Source of the DNA: Weissella muntiaci
Lineage (GTDB): Bacteria; Bacillota; Bacilli; Lactobacillales; Lactobacillaceae
DNA: 64,000 nucleotides
Direction of reading: 5' to 3'
Assembly: GCF_008107635.1 (NCBI RefSeq)
Contig: NZ_SDGZ01000015.1
Location: 1-64,000 of the forward strand
Positions 15,574 through 25,660 of the stretch are shown here, one piece after another. The position numbers and the translations under genes were made by a program. The notes beneath the pieces are model-generated. The model had not been told where the DNA came from and did no database searches. It saw only the letters and a program-made list of their open reading frames with translations. Position 1 is the stretch's first letter. Each line of letters begins with the position of its first letter.

Positions 15574-16905
15574 TTACTCCGTCCCACGCAGACGTTCGCG
15601 CATCTTTGTCCGAACAGTCTCCGGTAAATCATTTTCCAGATAGTCCCGTTGCCGAGCTAATCCTAATTTGGTACCAAGATCCTGCATTCGAACTGCATCT
15701 GGCGCAAGCTGCATCAATTTTGCTGCTGGCGTCTTAGTTGGATCCAGCAAACGTTCAGTAATCATTTCTAATCCTGATGTGAATTGTTCATCAAATAAAT
15801 CATTGATCATAATCAGCTCGTCCAAAAGGTCTTTTATAATAATTCGGTCCATTACAAAATCATCCGGGTGTTGCAAAGCTACAATGTTAGCTTGTTGACG
15901 CGCCATCTTACTTTCACCAAAACTATAATCGCGATCACTAATAAAAATCCACAACAAAATTAGCTGAACTGCCTCCAAGTCGATTAAGCTTAATCCAAAT
16001 TCATCAAATGGATTTGTATCAATAACCCGTAACTCTAAGTAATTAATACCTTGTTCCAACAACGTTTGATATTCATCGGCGCCTTTAAAGCGAACCGTTC
16101 CATAATATTCATGATTGGAAAACAACCTACCGTCTTTAATCGCCTTTGCAATCTGCTCGGTATAAATCTCAAAATTTTGACTTGGATCAATCTCAACATC
16201 GGCACTATTCACGTAACCATAGATACTGTTTCTTAATGAACGAACTGGTCCAAGGTCGTTTGGGATCTCCCAATCAGATTTATCTAATGCGATTGGGCTA
16301 CTGCCAAAAAGGTAAATGAAAAGCCAACGATATCGGTCAATTCCCTGTGCAAACTTGAAATAGATTTGATTGTTGTGTTCGGTCTGATCTTCGGTCTGAC
16401 TTAAAGCAAATAACGCTTCCAGTAAGTCTGTACTCAATGAAAAATTGATATGCGGCCCGCTAATAATTGCGTGCGCTGAACCGTAACGTTGCTTCAAATG
16501 ATCTCGATACTCTTGCAACCAGAAACGCTCGAACGTCTGATCAAGCCAATCCAAATCATTTTCTCTCAAACGCGGTGGCAAGCTCAACGGCCACAACATC
16601 TCAGCGTCACCCAACTCATCACGTAAGAGATTTATTAAATACCCTAATTCTGTCCGTGATTCTTTCATTGTTTCTTGAGCGCTTGTAACTAGCTCAAACA
16701 TCCCCTCACTATAGTCTGACTTCAAAAAAGGATGGGTTTGTCGATCACCAAAAACATCTGGGTAAGGTTGATGGCTTAAGCTTCCATTAATCTTCACCCG
16801 ATTTATCTCTAATTCCAATCCAAATTTCCCCTGCAACAACCAATCTCGCCATTCCGGATGATTCTTATACAATGCTACCTGCTTTTCAAATTCTACATTT
16901 TGCAT
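15574..16905 (-). CDS. gshA: Glutamate-cysteine ligase, stand-alone
   Basis: A 443-residue enzyme that joins glutamate and cysteine to gamma-glutamylcysteine using ATP. It shows GKFGLELEINRVK near the N-terminus and ISGPHINFSLSTDLLEAL in the middle; ELRVIDTNPFDEFG further on is also family-typical. The length matches the ligase domain alone; the ATP-grasp glutathione synthetase half of GshAB fusions is absent and no gshB is in the window. The product may therefore be gamma-glutamylcysteine itself, or GshB lies elsewhere. The ATG at 16905 follows GGGGGAG. It is read together with pepV. Confidence 0.87.
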   Translation of the reverse strand: MQNVEFEKQVALYKNHPEWRDWLLQGKFGLELEINRVKINGSLSHQPYPDVFGDRQTHPFLKSDYSEGMFELVTSAQETMKESRTELGYLINLLRDELGDAEMLWPLSLPPRLRENDLDWLDQTFERFWLQEYRDHLKQRYGSAHAIISGPHINFSLSTDLLEALFALSQTEDQTEHNNQIYFKFAQGIDRYRWLFIYLFGSSPIALDKSDWEIPNDLGPVRSLRNSIYGYVNSADVEIDPSQNFEIYTEQIAKAIKDGRLFSNHEYYGTVRFKGADEYQTLLEQGINYLELRVIDTNPFDEFGLSLIDLEAVQLILLWIFISDRDYSFGESKMARQQANIVALQHPDDFVMDRIIIKDLLDELIMINDLFDEQFTSGLEMITERLLDPTKTPAAKLMQLAPDAVRMQDLGTKLGLARQRDYLENDLPETVRTKMRERLRGTE

Positions 16906-16970
16906 CAAACACTCCCCCACTCATCTCTCTTCTTCACAACCCGATCAATCTTCTAATCTATGGCGATATG

Positions 16971-16999
16971 AAAAAGGACCAAGTTTTCACACTTGGTCC
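16971..16999 (-). terminator. Terminator after cysS
   Basis: GGACCAAGT and ACTTGGTCC form a perfect 9-bp stem around 6 bases, followed by TTTTT on the minus strand. It separates cysS from gshA. Confidence 0.92.
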
Positions 17000-17017
17000 A
17001 ACGCATTTCACATACGA

Positions 17018-18430
17018 TTAACGATGCCAACGAGTCCCTTGTGCTGTATCGTCAAGCAAGATTCCTTGCTCAGCTAGTTCATCACGAATCTGATCTGAAC
17101 GCGCAAATTCCTTGTTTGCTCGTGCAAGATTCCGTTCCTCAATCAAAGCATCAATCTGTGCATCCAACAACTCCTCTTGAGCTAGACCATCAACCCCAAA
17201 AACCATCATGAGATCAGCAATAGTCTGCAATAACTGCTCAGCAGTGGCTTTAGCGACTGCCGTTTCTTGACTATAAACATTTGCCAATTCCACCAATTTG
17301 TAAATCTCAGCAACCGCATTCTGAGCATTAAAATCATCTTCCATCGCCAGATTGTATGCCGAAACAATCGTGTCAATTGATGCCTCAACGTCAAGGTCGT
17401 TGCCTACTTTAGCATCCTTCAAACGGAACTGTAAATTACGATAACCGGTCCTAATCCGTTCCAGATTTCGAGCTGCCAAATCGAGATTCTTCTGCGAATA
17501 TGCAATTGGACGACGATAATGGGTTGTTGACAGGAAGAAGCGCAATGTCATCGGATCATCAATATCAGCCAGCATATCGTGCAAGGTTGTAAAGTTCCCC
17601 AATGATTTCGACATCTTCTCATTGTCATCACCAACTGTGACAAAACCGTTATGCAACCACTTTTCAACAAACTTTTCGCCTGTATGAGCCTCGGTTTGTG
17701 CAATTTCATTTGTGTGATGTGGAAAGGCCAAGTCAATTCCACCGCCATGAATATCCAGATGATTACCAAGATACTTGGTTGACATTACCGAGCACTCAAT
17801 GTGCCATCCAGGTCGACCAGCACCCCATGGTGAGTCCCATGCGATTGCACCGTCACCATTTGCACCCTTCCAAACTGCAAAATCCATTGGATCTTCTTTA
17901 CGTGCTAATTCGTCGTCATCTAGGCGGCCAGCCGCATTCGATTCCATTTCGGCCAAATCTTGATGCGCCAGAATCCCATAACCTTTGAATTTCTTTGCGC
18001 GGAAATAAACATCACCTTCAGACTCATAGGCATATCCTTTTTTCACCAAATCCTGTACGAAATCAATGATTTCGGGGATATGCTCCGTTGCCCTTGGTCG
18101 TACCGTTGCTGGTTTGATATTTAATGGTAGTGTATCTTCATTAAATGCAGCAATATACTTATCTGCTAGCTCTGGAACCGTGATTCCGTCCGCAGCAGCT
18201 TGCTTAATCATCTTGTCATCCACATCGGTAAAGTTCGAGACATAGTTTACATCATAACCACGATACTCAAAATAGCGCCGAATTGTGTCAAAGGCGATGG
18301 CTGATCGTGCATTACCAATATGAATATAGTTATAGACAGTTGGTCCACAGACATACATATTGATGATATTTTCATGTAGTGGCTCAAAGATTTCTTTGTC
18401 CAAGGTCAAGGTGTTAAACACTTTTATCAT
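17018..18430 (-). CDS. cysS: Cysteinyl-tRNA synthetase
   Basis: A 470-residue class I synthetase. It has the HIGH-type motif [14 protein letters not shown], the zinc cysteine in [10 protein letters not shown], a second in WHIECSVMS, and the KMSKS loop [10 protein letters not shown]. The anticodon-binding domain follows. The ATG at 18430 stands 8 bases after GGAGG, so the TTG upstream is not used. There is no T-box in the 58 bases between it and nadE. Confidence 0.97.
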   Translation of the reverse strand: MIKVFNTLTLDKEIFEPLHENIINMYVCGPTVYNYIHIGNARSAIAFDTIRRYFEYRGYDVNYVSNFTDVDDKMIKQAAADGITVPELADKYIAAFNEDTLPLNIKPATVRPRATEHIPEIIDFVQDLVKKGYAYESEGDVYFRAKKFKGYGILAHQDLAEMESNAAGRLDDDELARKEDPMDFAVWKGANGDGAIAWDSPWGAGRPGWHIECSVMSTKYLGNHLDIHGGGIDLAFPHHTNEIAQTEAHTGEKFVEKWLHNGFVTVGDDNEKMSKSLGNFTTLHDMLADIDDPMTLRFFLSTTHYRRPIAYSQKNLDLAARNLERIRTGYRNLQFRLKDAKVGNDLDVEASIDTIVSAYNLAMEDDFNAQNAVAEIYKLVELANVYSQETAVAKATAEQLLQTIADLMMVFGVDGLAQEELLDAQIDALIEERNLARANKEFARSDQIRDELAEQGILLDDTAQGTRWHR

Positions 18431-18487
18431 TGCATGATCCTCCAAATATTAACGCGCTTCAACATGTATCACATACTAATAGTAAGC

Positions 18488-19312
18488 CTACTGCCACCAT
18501 TCGTCAAAGACTGTTACCGGACCCCGACGTTTATGCTCAGAACGTAGATACAGCTTTTCAATCTGAGCAGCTTGTTCTGCTGGAATTGACTTGCCCTCTA
18601 GGTAATCATCAATCATATCATAACTCACTCCCAGAGCGACCTCGTCTGGTAGTGCGGGACGATCTTCTTCAAGATCAGCCGTTGGTATCTTTTCATATAA
18701 ATGAGTTGGTGCTTCAAGATAAGCCAACATTGCTCGTCCTTGCCGTTTATTCAACCGATATAATGGCGTAACGTCTGCCGCTCCATCACCAAATTTTGTG
18801 TAGAAGCCAGAGATTGCTTCAGCCGCATGATCTGTTCCAATCACCACACCTTGCTTAGCCGCCGCCACACCATATTGAGCAATCATTCGCTGACGCGCTT
18901 TGATATTTCCTTTATTGAAATCAGTAATTGTTAATCCAGCTAATTCTAGCTGGCTCACCATTCCAAGCACAGCCGGTTCAATATCAATTCGAATCGTCTG
19001 ATCAGCTTTCTGCCAGGCAATTGCATCTAATGCATCTTGTTCGTCAGCCTGTTTACCATATGGTAAACGCATTGCAATGAACTGATATTTTACATCACCT
19101 GTTTCTTGACGTAACTCAGTAATTGCCATTTGAGCTAACTTTCCTGCCAAAGTTGAATCTTGACCACCCGAAATTCCCAAGACTAAGCTCTGCATTCCCG
19201 TTCGCAATAAATATGCCTTCAATAGTTCTATTGAACGACGAACTTCCAGCGCAGGGTCAATCTCTGGTTGTACCCCAAGTGTTTTAATAATTTGAGTCTG
19301 TAATTTATCCAT
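18488..19312 (-). CDS. nadE: NH3-dependent NAD+ synthetase
   Basis: A 274-residue N-type ATP pyrophosphatase that amidates deamido-NAD. The P-loop [19 protein letters not shown] is near residue 45. The ATG at 19312 overlaps the pncB stop by 8 bases, which points to translational coupling. No glutaminase domain is present, so ammonia is the nitrogen donor. With pncB it makes NAD from nicotinate, except for the adenylation step (nadD), which is not here. Confidence 0.96.
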   Translation of the reverse strand: MDKLQTQIIKTLGVQPEIDPALEVRRSIELLKAYLLRTGMQSLVLGISGGQDSTLAGKLAQMAITELRQETGDVKYQFIAMRLPYGKQADEQDALDAIAWQKADQTIRIDIEPAVLGMVSQLELAGLTITDFNKGNIKARQRMIAQYGVAAAKQGVVIGTDHAAEAISGFYTKFGDGAADVTPLYRLNKRQGRAMLAYLEAPTHLYEKIPTADLEEDRPALPDEVALGVSYDMIDDYLEGKSIPAEQAAQIEKLYLRSEHKRRGPVTVFDEWWQ

Positions 19313-20807
19313 GGTATTCAGTGTCCTCCCCTGCCATCTCATGAGCGACCTCATCAACATAATTTCGTACATTCCGGATTAGGTTCATCTTATGATTCCA
19401 AGCCTTACTTGATAAATCAACTGGATATTCTTGCGGGTTTAAGTTACGTCGGTACTCTAACCATAGTGCATCAATTCGCTCAGCAGCATATTTTTTAATC
19501 TCGTCTAGCTTTGGTAGTGTATATACTACTTCACCATCAACAATAATATCTCTCAATAGTGGCCGTGCATCATAGTCCGTTACGGTCTTGCTAACATATG
19601 TGTTAACCGGGTGGAACATCAATAGCCCCCCAATTGCTCGGCGAGGATCCTCATCCCACATTGCAACGTAATCACCCTCGGACTTTCCATCCTTACGTCT
19701 AGTAATCCGCCATACTTGCTTTTTACCTGGATTTGAAATCTTTTCCGCCGAACTGGAAATCTTGATCGTATCGACCATTTCACCACGTTCGTTTTCAACC
19801 GAAACAACCTTGTAGACTCCACCCAGAGCGGGTTGATCATACGCCGTAATTAACTTCGTTCCAATCCCCCAAGTGTCGATCTTGGCATCTTGCATCTTCA
19901 AACTAGTAATTGTCGTTTCATCTAAATCATTAGACGCCACAATTTTGGCATCAGGGAAACCGGCGCTATCTAACATCTTCCGTACACCCTTGGAAATATA
20001 AGCCAAGTCCCCAGAGTCGATCCGTACTCCGATGAAATTAATCCGATCGCCCATTTCCTTGGCGACACGGATTGCTGCGGGTACCCCTGAACGTAATGTA
20101 TCATAAGTATCTACCAAGAACACTACATCTCGATGTGTTTCCGCATAAGCTTTAAAAGCATCATAATCATTTCGATAAATCTGGACCAGCGCATGCGCAT
20201 GCGTGCCAGAAATCGGAATATTGAAAACTTTTCCTGCACGAACATTCGAAGTTGCGTCAAAGCCACCAATATAGGCTGCCCGAGTACCCCAAATAGCAGC
20301 ATCCATCTCTTGAGCTCGTCGAGTTCCAAACTCTAAAAGCGTTTGATCTCCGACGACATATCGCATTCGAGCAGCTTTCGTTGCGATTAAGGTTTGGTAA
20401 TTAACAATGTTCAAAATTGCCGTTTCAATCAACTGCGCATCAAGGATCGTCCCCTCAACCTGTAGAATTGGTTCATTGTTAAAGACAATTTCCCCTTCTT
20501 TAGGTGCCCTAATTGTACCTTTAAAGCGCCAGGTTGCGAGATAATCCAAAAACTGTTCGTCGAACTGTTCTGTTTCACGCAGGTAAGCAATATCGCTTGC
20601 CGAAAACGACAAATCTTTTACATAATCTACAACCCGCTCTAATCCAGCAAAGACTGCGTATCCATTCGCAAATGGTAGTTTACGGAAGAAGAGTTCATAA
20701 ACTGCTTTGCGATTGTGAATACCTTTCATGAAATACGTCTGCATCATTGAAAGTTGATACGCGTCCGTATGTAAAGCCAAACTATCATCTTGATAATCAA
20801 GAGACAT
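19305..20807 (-). CDS. pncB: Nicotinate phosphoribosyltransferase
   Basis: A 500-residue enzyme turning nicotinate and PRPP into nicotinate mononucleotide, first step of the salvage route to NAD. The active-site histidine lies in [26 protein letters not shown] and [16 protein letters not shown] are other conserved blocks. It belongs to the longer Gram-positive form. It forms an operon with nadE. An extended -10 (TGGTACAAT on the minus strand near 20885) may be its promoter, with a poor -35. Confidence 0.95.
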   Translation of the reverse strand: MSLDYQDDSLALHTDAYQLSMMQTYFMKGIHNRKAVYELFFRKLPFANGYAVFAGLERVVDYVKDLSFSASDIAYLRETEQFDEQFLDYLATWRFKGTIRAPKEGEIVFNNEPILQVEGTILDAQLIETAILNIVNYQTLIATKAARMRYVVGDQTLLEFGTRRAQEMDAAIWGTRAAYIGGFDATSNVRAGKVFNIPISGTHAHALVQIYRNDYDAFKAYAETHRDVVFLVDTYDTLRSGVPAAIRVAKEMGDRINFIGVRIDSGDLAYISKGVRKMLDSAGFPDAKIVASNDLDETTITSLKMQDAKIDTWGIGTKLITAYDQPALGGVYKVVSVENERGEMVDTIKISSSAEKISNPGKKQVWRITRRKDGKSEGDYVAMWDEDPRRAIGGLLMFHPVNTYVSKTVTDYDARPLLRDIIVDGEVVYTLPKLDEIKKYAAERIDALWLEYRRNLNPQEYPVDLSSKAWNHKMNLIRNVRNYVDEVAHEMAGEDTEYHG

Positions 20808-21026
20808 AGTATTATCACTCCGTTTTTCACTTGTATATTTTTTTCTATTTCGCGTTAAGTTCTACTATTAATATGATAAATTGTACCAAATTTTAGACTA
20901 ACTAAAAAGAAATGCTAGTTTTTGTTTTAGAAATCTTTCACGAATTCATTGATCAATTCTTCCATTCTACTTATATAGGCGTTCCAAGGTGTTATTAATA
21001 CAATCTACCTGGTAAATGCTAGGCGA

Positions 21027-21035
21027 TGTTATAAT
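21027..21035 (+). promoter_or_regulatory. Extended -10 before the YoaK-family gene
   Basis: TGTTATAAT is an extended -10 with a perfect TATAAT, 33 bases before the start codon. No good -35 is visible, as is common with extended -10 promoters. Confidence 0.55.
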
Positions 21036-21068
21036 AACTGTTATCAATTATTAAAAAGGGGAATACCA

Positions 21069-21752
21069 ATGGTTGAAAATCTACCATATAAACAGTCACT
21101 CAAAACGGGTGCCCTGTTGGCTTCAACTGCTGGCTTTGTTGATTCATACACCTTCGCCTTTCACAACGAACGTTTTGCTTCATTTCAAAGCGGTAATTTA
21201 ATCCAACTTGCAATTAATTTAATGCGTGGCCACTGGCAAGCTGCAATTTTATTTGTCGTCCCAATCGCCTTTTTCCTGATTGGTAGTGCCCTCAATCAAA
21301 TTTTGAAATACATTGCCGTCGGGCAACGGATTCCGTGGGAGGAACTATCAGTCGGCGTCGAGATTATTGGCCTAATTACAGCCGCGATTCTAGAAATCAC
21401 GCATACATCAAGTATGTTAGTGCTCTCAGTCTTGGCGACAACCTTGGCAATTCAAGCCGACACGTTTTCAAAAATCAGAAATATGCCTTATGCAACGATC
21501 ATGAGCACCGGGAATTTGAAAACGCTAGGTGCTACGTTCACTAATGGAATTATCAAGCACTCCAGTGAGGACTTCGGTAAAGCACGCAACATCGGTCTTG
21601 TGATTCTCGCCTTCGTTACCGGAGCTGCCTTTGCCGAATTGCTTGGCCGCTGGGTTGGTCCCTTCGCCCTGCTCTATGCACCAATTGCCATTGGTGGCGT
21701 CTTCGTCTTGGTTTGGCAAGATCACGCAGTTGAAATGCAAAAATTAAAATAA
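21069..21752 (+). CDS. YoaK-family (DUF1275) membrane protein
   Basis: A 227-residue protein with about six membrane helices. The family opening GALLASTAGFVDSYTF and the SGNLIQLAINLMRG block are clear; a later repeat of the pattern is MSTGNLKTLGATFTNGI. The biochemical function is unknown. AAAGGGG precedes the ATG. It reads divergently from pncB, and the Met T-box starts immediately downstream. Confidence 0.85.
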   Translation: MVENLPYKQSLKTGALLASTAGFVDSYTFAFHNERFASFQSGNLIQLAINLMRGHWQAAILFVVPIAFFLIGSALNQILKYIAVGQRIPWEELSVGVEIIGLITAAILEITHTSSMLVLSVLATTLAIQADTFSKIRNMPYATIMSTGNLKTLGATFTNGIIKHSSEDFGKARNIGLVILAFVTGAAFAELLGRWVGPFALLYAPIAIGGVFVLVWQDHAVEMQKLK

Positions 21753-21756
21753 GGTG

Positions 21757-21785
21757 TTGACTTTTCCAGCTGAGGACCGTATCAT
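21757..21785 (+). promoter_or_regulatory. Promoter of the T-box-metQNI transcript
   Basis: TTGACT (21757-21762) and TATCAT (21780-21785) are 17 bases apart, starting 4 bases after the YoaK stop. Transcription would begin near 21792, just ahead of Stem I. Confidence 0.65.
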
Positions 21786-21812
21786 AACAAACATAATAAA
21801 ACAAAAACAAGT

Positions 21813-22106
21813 TGAGCAGGAAAGTAGTGTACATTCGCCTTCAAAGAGAGACAACGGTCGCTGGAAGTTGTTATGGATGATGCATACGAAAATGGCCTGT
21901 AAATTGGTGTTGGTGAGCAGCAAGTCTGTAAGCTAACAACGGGTTGGTCTACGTTAACAGACACACGAATCGGCATATCATCATATCGTTCCCTGCCCGC
22001 TCGTTGTTGAGGTCTTAAAGAGCAATCTTTAAGACGAAGTAGAATGGTAACACGAACACTCGTTTCTATCACTAGTTATTACTAGTCATAGAGACGAGTT
22101 TTTTTG
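21813..22106 (+). promoter_or_regulatory. Methionine T-box leader with AUG specifier
   Basis: The base of Stem I is CAGG (21817-21820) with CCTG (21896-21899). Between them are the loop-E side AAAGTA and the specifier side GAAAATGG, placing codon ATG at 21892-21894. Higher up are the AGAGAG bulge and an ACAAC/GTTGT stem with a GGTCGCTGG-type loop. The T-box core AGAATGGTAACACG is at 22041-22054. The terminator pairs ACTCGT and following bases (22058 on) with 22088-22099, then seven T. Uncharged tRNA-Met would allow readthrough into metQ. The structure was built by hand and fits the class well. Confidence 0.9.
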
Positions 22107-22146
22107 TTCAACTTGTTTTTTCACACTTGGGATTTAGGAGTACATT

Positions 22147-22971
22147 ATGAAAAGAATTTTTAAAACTGGTTTAATCGCAATCGCCGCTGGATTAACAATC
22201 GGAACCCTCCCTGCAATTGCGCATGCCGATAGCAAAACTGTCACAGTTGGAATCGTTGGTACTGGCGATGCAGGCCTCTGGAAGGTCGTTGCAAAGACAG
22301 CCAAGGAAAAGTACGGTATTACCGTTAAGACAAAAGTATTCACTGACTACACCCAACCCAACCAGGCCGTTGCCGCTGGGTCAATTGATTTAAATGCCTT
22401 CCAACACGTTTATTTCTTAAACAATTGGAATGCTTCAAATAAGAATTCCGTTGTCTCGATTGGTAAAACCGTAATTGCGCCAATCCAACTTTATTCAACT
22501 AGTCATAAGTCAGTTAAGGACTTTAAAAAGGGTGATAAAATTGTGATTCCAAATGATGCCACCAATGAAGGACGCGCCCTTACACTCTTACAGACGGCCG
22601 GATTGATTAAACTTGATTCAAAAACCAAGTTGCCAACGACCAAAGACATTACGAGTAATAAGCTCAACTTGAAAATCACAGCAATTGATGCCAGCCAGAC
22701 ACCTTCCGCCCTTAAGTCAAGCGCTGGCGCTGTCATAAACAACACCTATGCTCAAGATGCCAAGCTTAATGATAAAGATGCTATTTACACTGAGCCAGTC
22801 AACAAGGCTTCTAGTCAATGGATCAACATTATTGCCGCCAAGAAGTCTGAAAAGAATAACAAGACCTATCAAGAGGTTGTGAAGGCTTATCAAACACAAG
22901 CAACCAAAGATTATATTAAAAAGACTTGGGGTGACTCTGAAGTTGGCGCTTGGGATATCAAATTAAAGTAA
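22147..22971 (+). CDS. metQ: MetQ/NlpA-family methionine-binding protein, without lipobox
   Basis: A 274-residue substrate-binding protein of the NlpA family. The type motif TDYTQPNQAVAAGSIDLNAFQH lies near residues 65-85. NDATNEGRALTLLQTAGLI and the closing YIKKTWG are also typical. It captures methionine outside the cell for MetNI. The N-terminus is a signal peptide with a type I site, AHA before Asp28. No cysteine occurs anywhere in the protein, so it cannot be lipid-anchored, unlike usual MetQ. How it stays at the surface is unclear. GGAG precedes the ATG, and the gene follows the T-box. Confidence 0.9.
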   Translation: MKRIFKTGLIAIAAGLTIGTLPAIAHADSKTVTVGIVGTGDAGLWKVVAKTAKEKYGITVKTKVFTDYTQPNQAVAAGSIDLNAFQHVYFLNNWNASNKNSVVSIGKTVIAPIQLYSTSHKSVKDFKKGDKIVIPNDATNEGRALTLLQTAGLIKLDSKTKLPTTKDITSNKLNLKITAIDASQTPSALKSSAGAVINNTYAQDAKLNDKDAIYTEPVNKASSQWINIIAAKKSEKNNKTYQEVVKAYQTQATKDYIKKTWGDSEVGAWDIKLK

Positions 22972-23031
22972 TACTACCATTCCCTCCTATATAGAGGGAT
23001 ACATAACAACTATCATTTCAAGGAGTATTTT

Positions 23032-24075
23032 ATGTCAGTTATTGAACTATCAAATGTTAATGTAACCTTTCAACAAAAGAGCCGTTCAATTGTCGCCGTT
23101 CAGAATGAGAGCTTGACGATTGAACAAGGCGATATTTATGGAATCGTTGGCTACTCAGGTGCTGGAAAGTCAACGCTTGTCCGAACCATCAATTATCTAC
23201 AAACCCCCACAAGTGGCTCCGTCCTAATTAATGGGGTCGAGCTAGGAACATTGTCTGCCACCCAACTACGCATTCAACGGCAAAAGATTGGTATGATCTT
23301 TCAACACTTCAATCTAATGGACGAATTGACAGTTTATGGTAACGTCGCCCTACCACTAAAACATTCAAACCTTACCAAGCAAGCAAAAGACGCCAAGATT
23401 AAGAGCCTACTTGAACTAGTTGGCTTGGCTGACCGGATTGAAAACTATCCAAGCCAACTTTCTGGTGGTCAAAAGCAGCGTGTGGCGATTGCCCGTGCTC
23501 TAGCAAATGATCCTGAGATCTTGATTTCAGATGAGGCAACCTCTGCGCTTGACCCACGGACGACCAATCAAATCCTTGACCTACTAAAAGAGCTTAACCA
23601 AAAACTTAATCTAACGATTGTGTTGATTACTCACGAAATGCAAGCCATTAAGAAAATTGCGAATAAAGTTGCTGTGATGGAGAACGGAACCATTATCGAA
23701 CGTGGTTCACTACTTGAGATTTTCACCCGTCCGACACAAAAACTAACCCGTGACTTTATTAATACTGCCACCAATCGAGACGAAGCTCTCCAAAACGTCC
23801 GTGGCTTACTTGTAACGAGCCCGCTCAAGCAACATGATCAATTAGTCGAATTACAGTATGTTGGTAACGAGACTGCTCAACCAGTCCTCGCAACAATCTA
23901 CGCTGACTTCCAGGTGATGACCAACATCCTATACTCAAACATGGAGATTCTAAGTCAAACACCAATCGGAACAATCATCGCCGTTATGTCTGGTGAACCA
24001 GCCCAGATTTCGGCAGCAAAATTGAGCTTAATCGACCACGATGTTCGCTTGAATGTCTTAGAGGAGGGAAAATAA
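23032..24075 (+). CDS. metN: Methionine ABC transporter ATP-binding protein MetN
   Basis: A 347-residue ATPase. Walker A is [12 protein letters not shown], the signature [15 protein letters not shown], Walker [14 protein letters not shown], and the switch histidine is in LITHEM. The last 90 residues form a NIL domain that in E. coli binds methionine and inhibits transport. It lies 60 bases after metQ and 3 bases before metI. Confidence 0.95.
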   Translation: MSVIELSNVNVTFQQKSRSIVAVQNESLTIEQGDIYGIVGYSGAGKSTLVRTINYLQTPTSGSVLINGVELGTLSATQLRIQRQKIGMIFQHFNLMDELTVYGNVALPLKHSNLTKQAKDAKIKSLLELVGLADRIENYPSQLSGGQKQRVAIARALANDPEILISDEATSALDPRTTNQILDLLKELNQKLNLTIVLITHEMQAIKKIANKVAVMENGTIIERGSLLEIFTRPTQKLTRDFINTATNRDEALQNVRGLLVTSPLKQHDQLVELQYVGNETAQPVLATIYADFQVMTNILYSNMEILSQTPIGTIIAVMSGEPAQISAAKLSLIDHDVRLNVLEEGK

Positions 24076-24078
24076 ATC

Positions 24079-24774
24079 ATGGGAAATTTCATTCAAACCT
24101 ATCTACCAAACGTCTACGCGTTAGGCTGGACCGGTGACCTATCTTGGGGTCAAGCAATTTGGGAGACCTTATATATGACCTTTGCCTCCGGAATTCTTGG
24201 CGGGATCCTTGGATTAATTTTTGGCTTTGGACTTGTATTAAGTGCTGATAATGGGATCAAGCCTAATCGAACCGTTTATCAAATTTTCGATAAAGTGGTT
24301 TCCATTGGTCGCGCGATTCCCTTTATTATCATGTTAGCAATCGTTGCACCATTGACTCAGTTATTAACTGGTACAATCATCGGCCCAACAGCTGCACTAG
24401 TTCCTCTAACCTTAGGTGTCTTCGCTTTCTTTGCACGTCAGGTACAAGTGGCCCTACTTTCAGTTGACGCCGGTAAAGTCGAAGCAGCCCAGGCCTTCGG
24501 TGCTACCAATCGCGATATCATCTTCGATGTCTACATCCGCGAGGGACGGTCAGAACTAATTCGGGTCTCAACCGTAACCTTAATTTCAATGGTTGGCTTA
24601 ACTGCCATGGCTGGTGCAATCGGTGGTGGTGGTCTTGGAACAACGGCAATTGCAACTGGTTATGATCGCTTTCAGTTTGATGTTATGTGGGTTGCTACAA
24701 TCATCCTATTGATCTTCATCATTATTATTCAACTAATCGGTGATCTACTCGCTAAACATTATTCACATAAGTAA
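24079..24774 (+). CDS. metI: Methionine ABC transporter permease MetI
   Basis: A 231-residue integral membrane protein with about five helices. The coupling loop VEAAQAFGATNRDIIFDVYIREGR carries the EAA motif that contacts MetN. It ends the metQNI operon and is followed by a strong terminator. Confidence 0.95.
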   Translation: MGNFIQTYLPNVYALGWTGDLSWGQAIWETLYMTFASGILGGILGLIFGFGLVLSADNGIKPNRTVYQIFDKVVSIGRAIPFIIMLAIVAPLTQLLTGTIIGPTAALVPLTLGVFAFFARQVQVALLSVDAGKVEAAQAFGATNRDIIFDVYIREGRSELIRVSTVTLISMVGLTAMAGAIGGGGLGTTAIATGYDRFQFDVMWVATIILLIFIIIIQLIGDLLAKHYSHK

Positions 24775-24781
24775 AACAAAA

Positions 24782-24818
24782 GAGCTAAGAATCAAAACAT
24801 TGATTCTTAGCTCTTTTT
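24782..24818 (+). terminator. Terminator of metQNI
   Basis: A perfect 13-bp stem, GAGCTAAGAATCA with TGATTCTTAGCTC, has a 6-base loop and is followed by TTTTT. It starts 5 bases after the metI stop. Confidence 0.95.
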
Positions 24819-24963
24819 CTGTGGCAACTTATTGTACTAAGCGAAACATCTGTGATAAATAATATTCTCCAACCAAATATTTTCCGTCGCCATCTATTGA
24901 ATATGACCCTCTGAATCAACACGTGTCCATAAATCAAGCCGTTTATATTCCGCTCCCTCCCCA

Positions 24964-25020
24964 CCATGTATTACCATGGGAAGGCTCCATGTATTACCAT
25001 GGGAAGGCTCCATGTAAGCT
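24964..25020. repeat. 23-bp tandem repeat, about 2.5 copies
   Basis: Two exact 23-bp units (24964-24986 and 24987-25009) and a partial third start with CCATGTATTACCATGG and end AAGGCT. Each unit holds a CCATG/CATGG hairpin. The surrounding 24819-25235 has no supportable gene; only a possible terminator at 25105-25134 was seen. Confidence 0.85.
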
Positions 25021-25104
25021 CTAAACAGACTACAATCCTACGATGACTCGTTATAAACTAAATCCTTATCACAGGCATTCCATTCGAATAAAAATTTCAG
25101 GACA

Positions 25105-25134
25105 CAAAAAAACCTCACACATCAAAAGGTGCGG
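25105..25134 (-). terminator. Possible end of the ribosomal supercluster transcript
   Basis: CCTCAC and GTGCGG pair with one mismatch, and the minus strand continues GGTTTTTTTGTG. It lies about 100 bases after rplQ. The stem is short, so this is tentative. Confidence 0.5.
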
Positions 25135-25235
25135 CAGTGACGCCATTCAACCTAGACTTGGCTACAGCCATCATCGTAACGGTTTATACCTTAAGATATG
25201 AGAGATTCCAATGTTAGTTAATTCTAATATAAATA

Positions 25236-25622
25236 TTAGTCAACCAATTCCAAGATGACCATTTGTGCTGCGTCTCCGCGGCGTTGAACAGTCTTCAAGA
25301 TGCGAGTGTATCCACCTGCACGTCCCTCGAAACGAGGAGCAACATCGTTGAACAAGTGTTGCAATGCAGTCTCGACCTTTACCTTGTTATCATCAGTTGT
25401 TTTAACATCAGCAACGACGTTACGTACGAAAGCAGCGGCCTTACGACGTGAAGTCAAATCTCCGCGCTTTCCCAATGTAATCATCTTTTCGGCTGTGCGA
25501 CGAACTTCCTTGGCGCGAGCCTCAGTAGTCTCGATACGACCATTGATCAACAATGCAGTTGTCAAGTCGCGCAACATAGCCTTACGTTGTGAGCTAGTAC
25601 GTCCCAACTTACGGTATCCCAT
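25236..25622 (-). CDS. rplQ: 50S ribosomal protein L17
   Basis: The 128-residue protein starts [20 protein letters not shown], the family signature. It closes the alpha operon behind rpoA, 38 bases away. It is the last gene of the supercluster that begins with rpsJ. Confidence 0.97.
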   Translation of the reverse strand: MGYRKLGRTSSQRKAMLRDLTTALLINGRIETTEARAKEVRRTAEKMITLGKRGDLTSRRKAAAFVRNVVADVKTTDDNKVKVETALQHLFNDVAPRFEGRAGGYTRILKTVQRRGDAAQMVILELVD

Positions 25623-25660
25623 GAGTATTTCCTCCTTTACTTGGTATTCTATCGTTTAAT

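Noticed and set aside
20808-21068. Riboswitch or repressor site before pncB
   Set aside because: Only an extended -10 with a poor -35 could be seen; no repeat or known riboswitch core.
24785-24967. Minus-strand 60-codon frame after metI
   Set aside because: It runs through the terminator stem and has no ribosome binding site or recognisable pattern.
24964-25020. Possible CRISPR array
   Set aside because: The 23-bp copies are directly adjacent with no spacers, and no cas genes are in the window.
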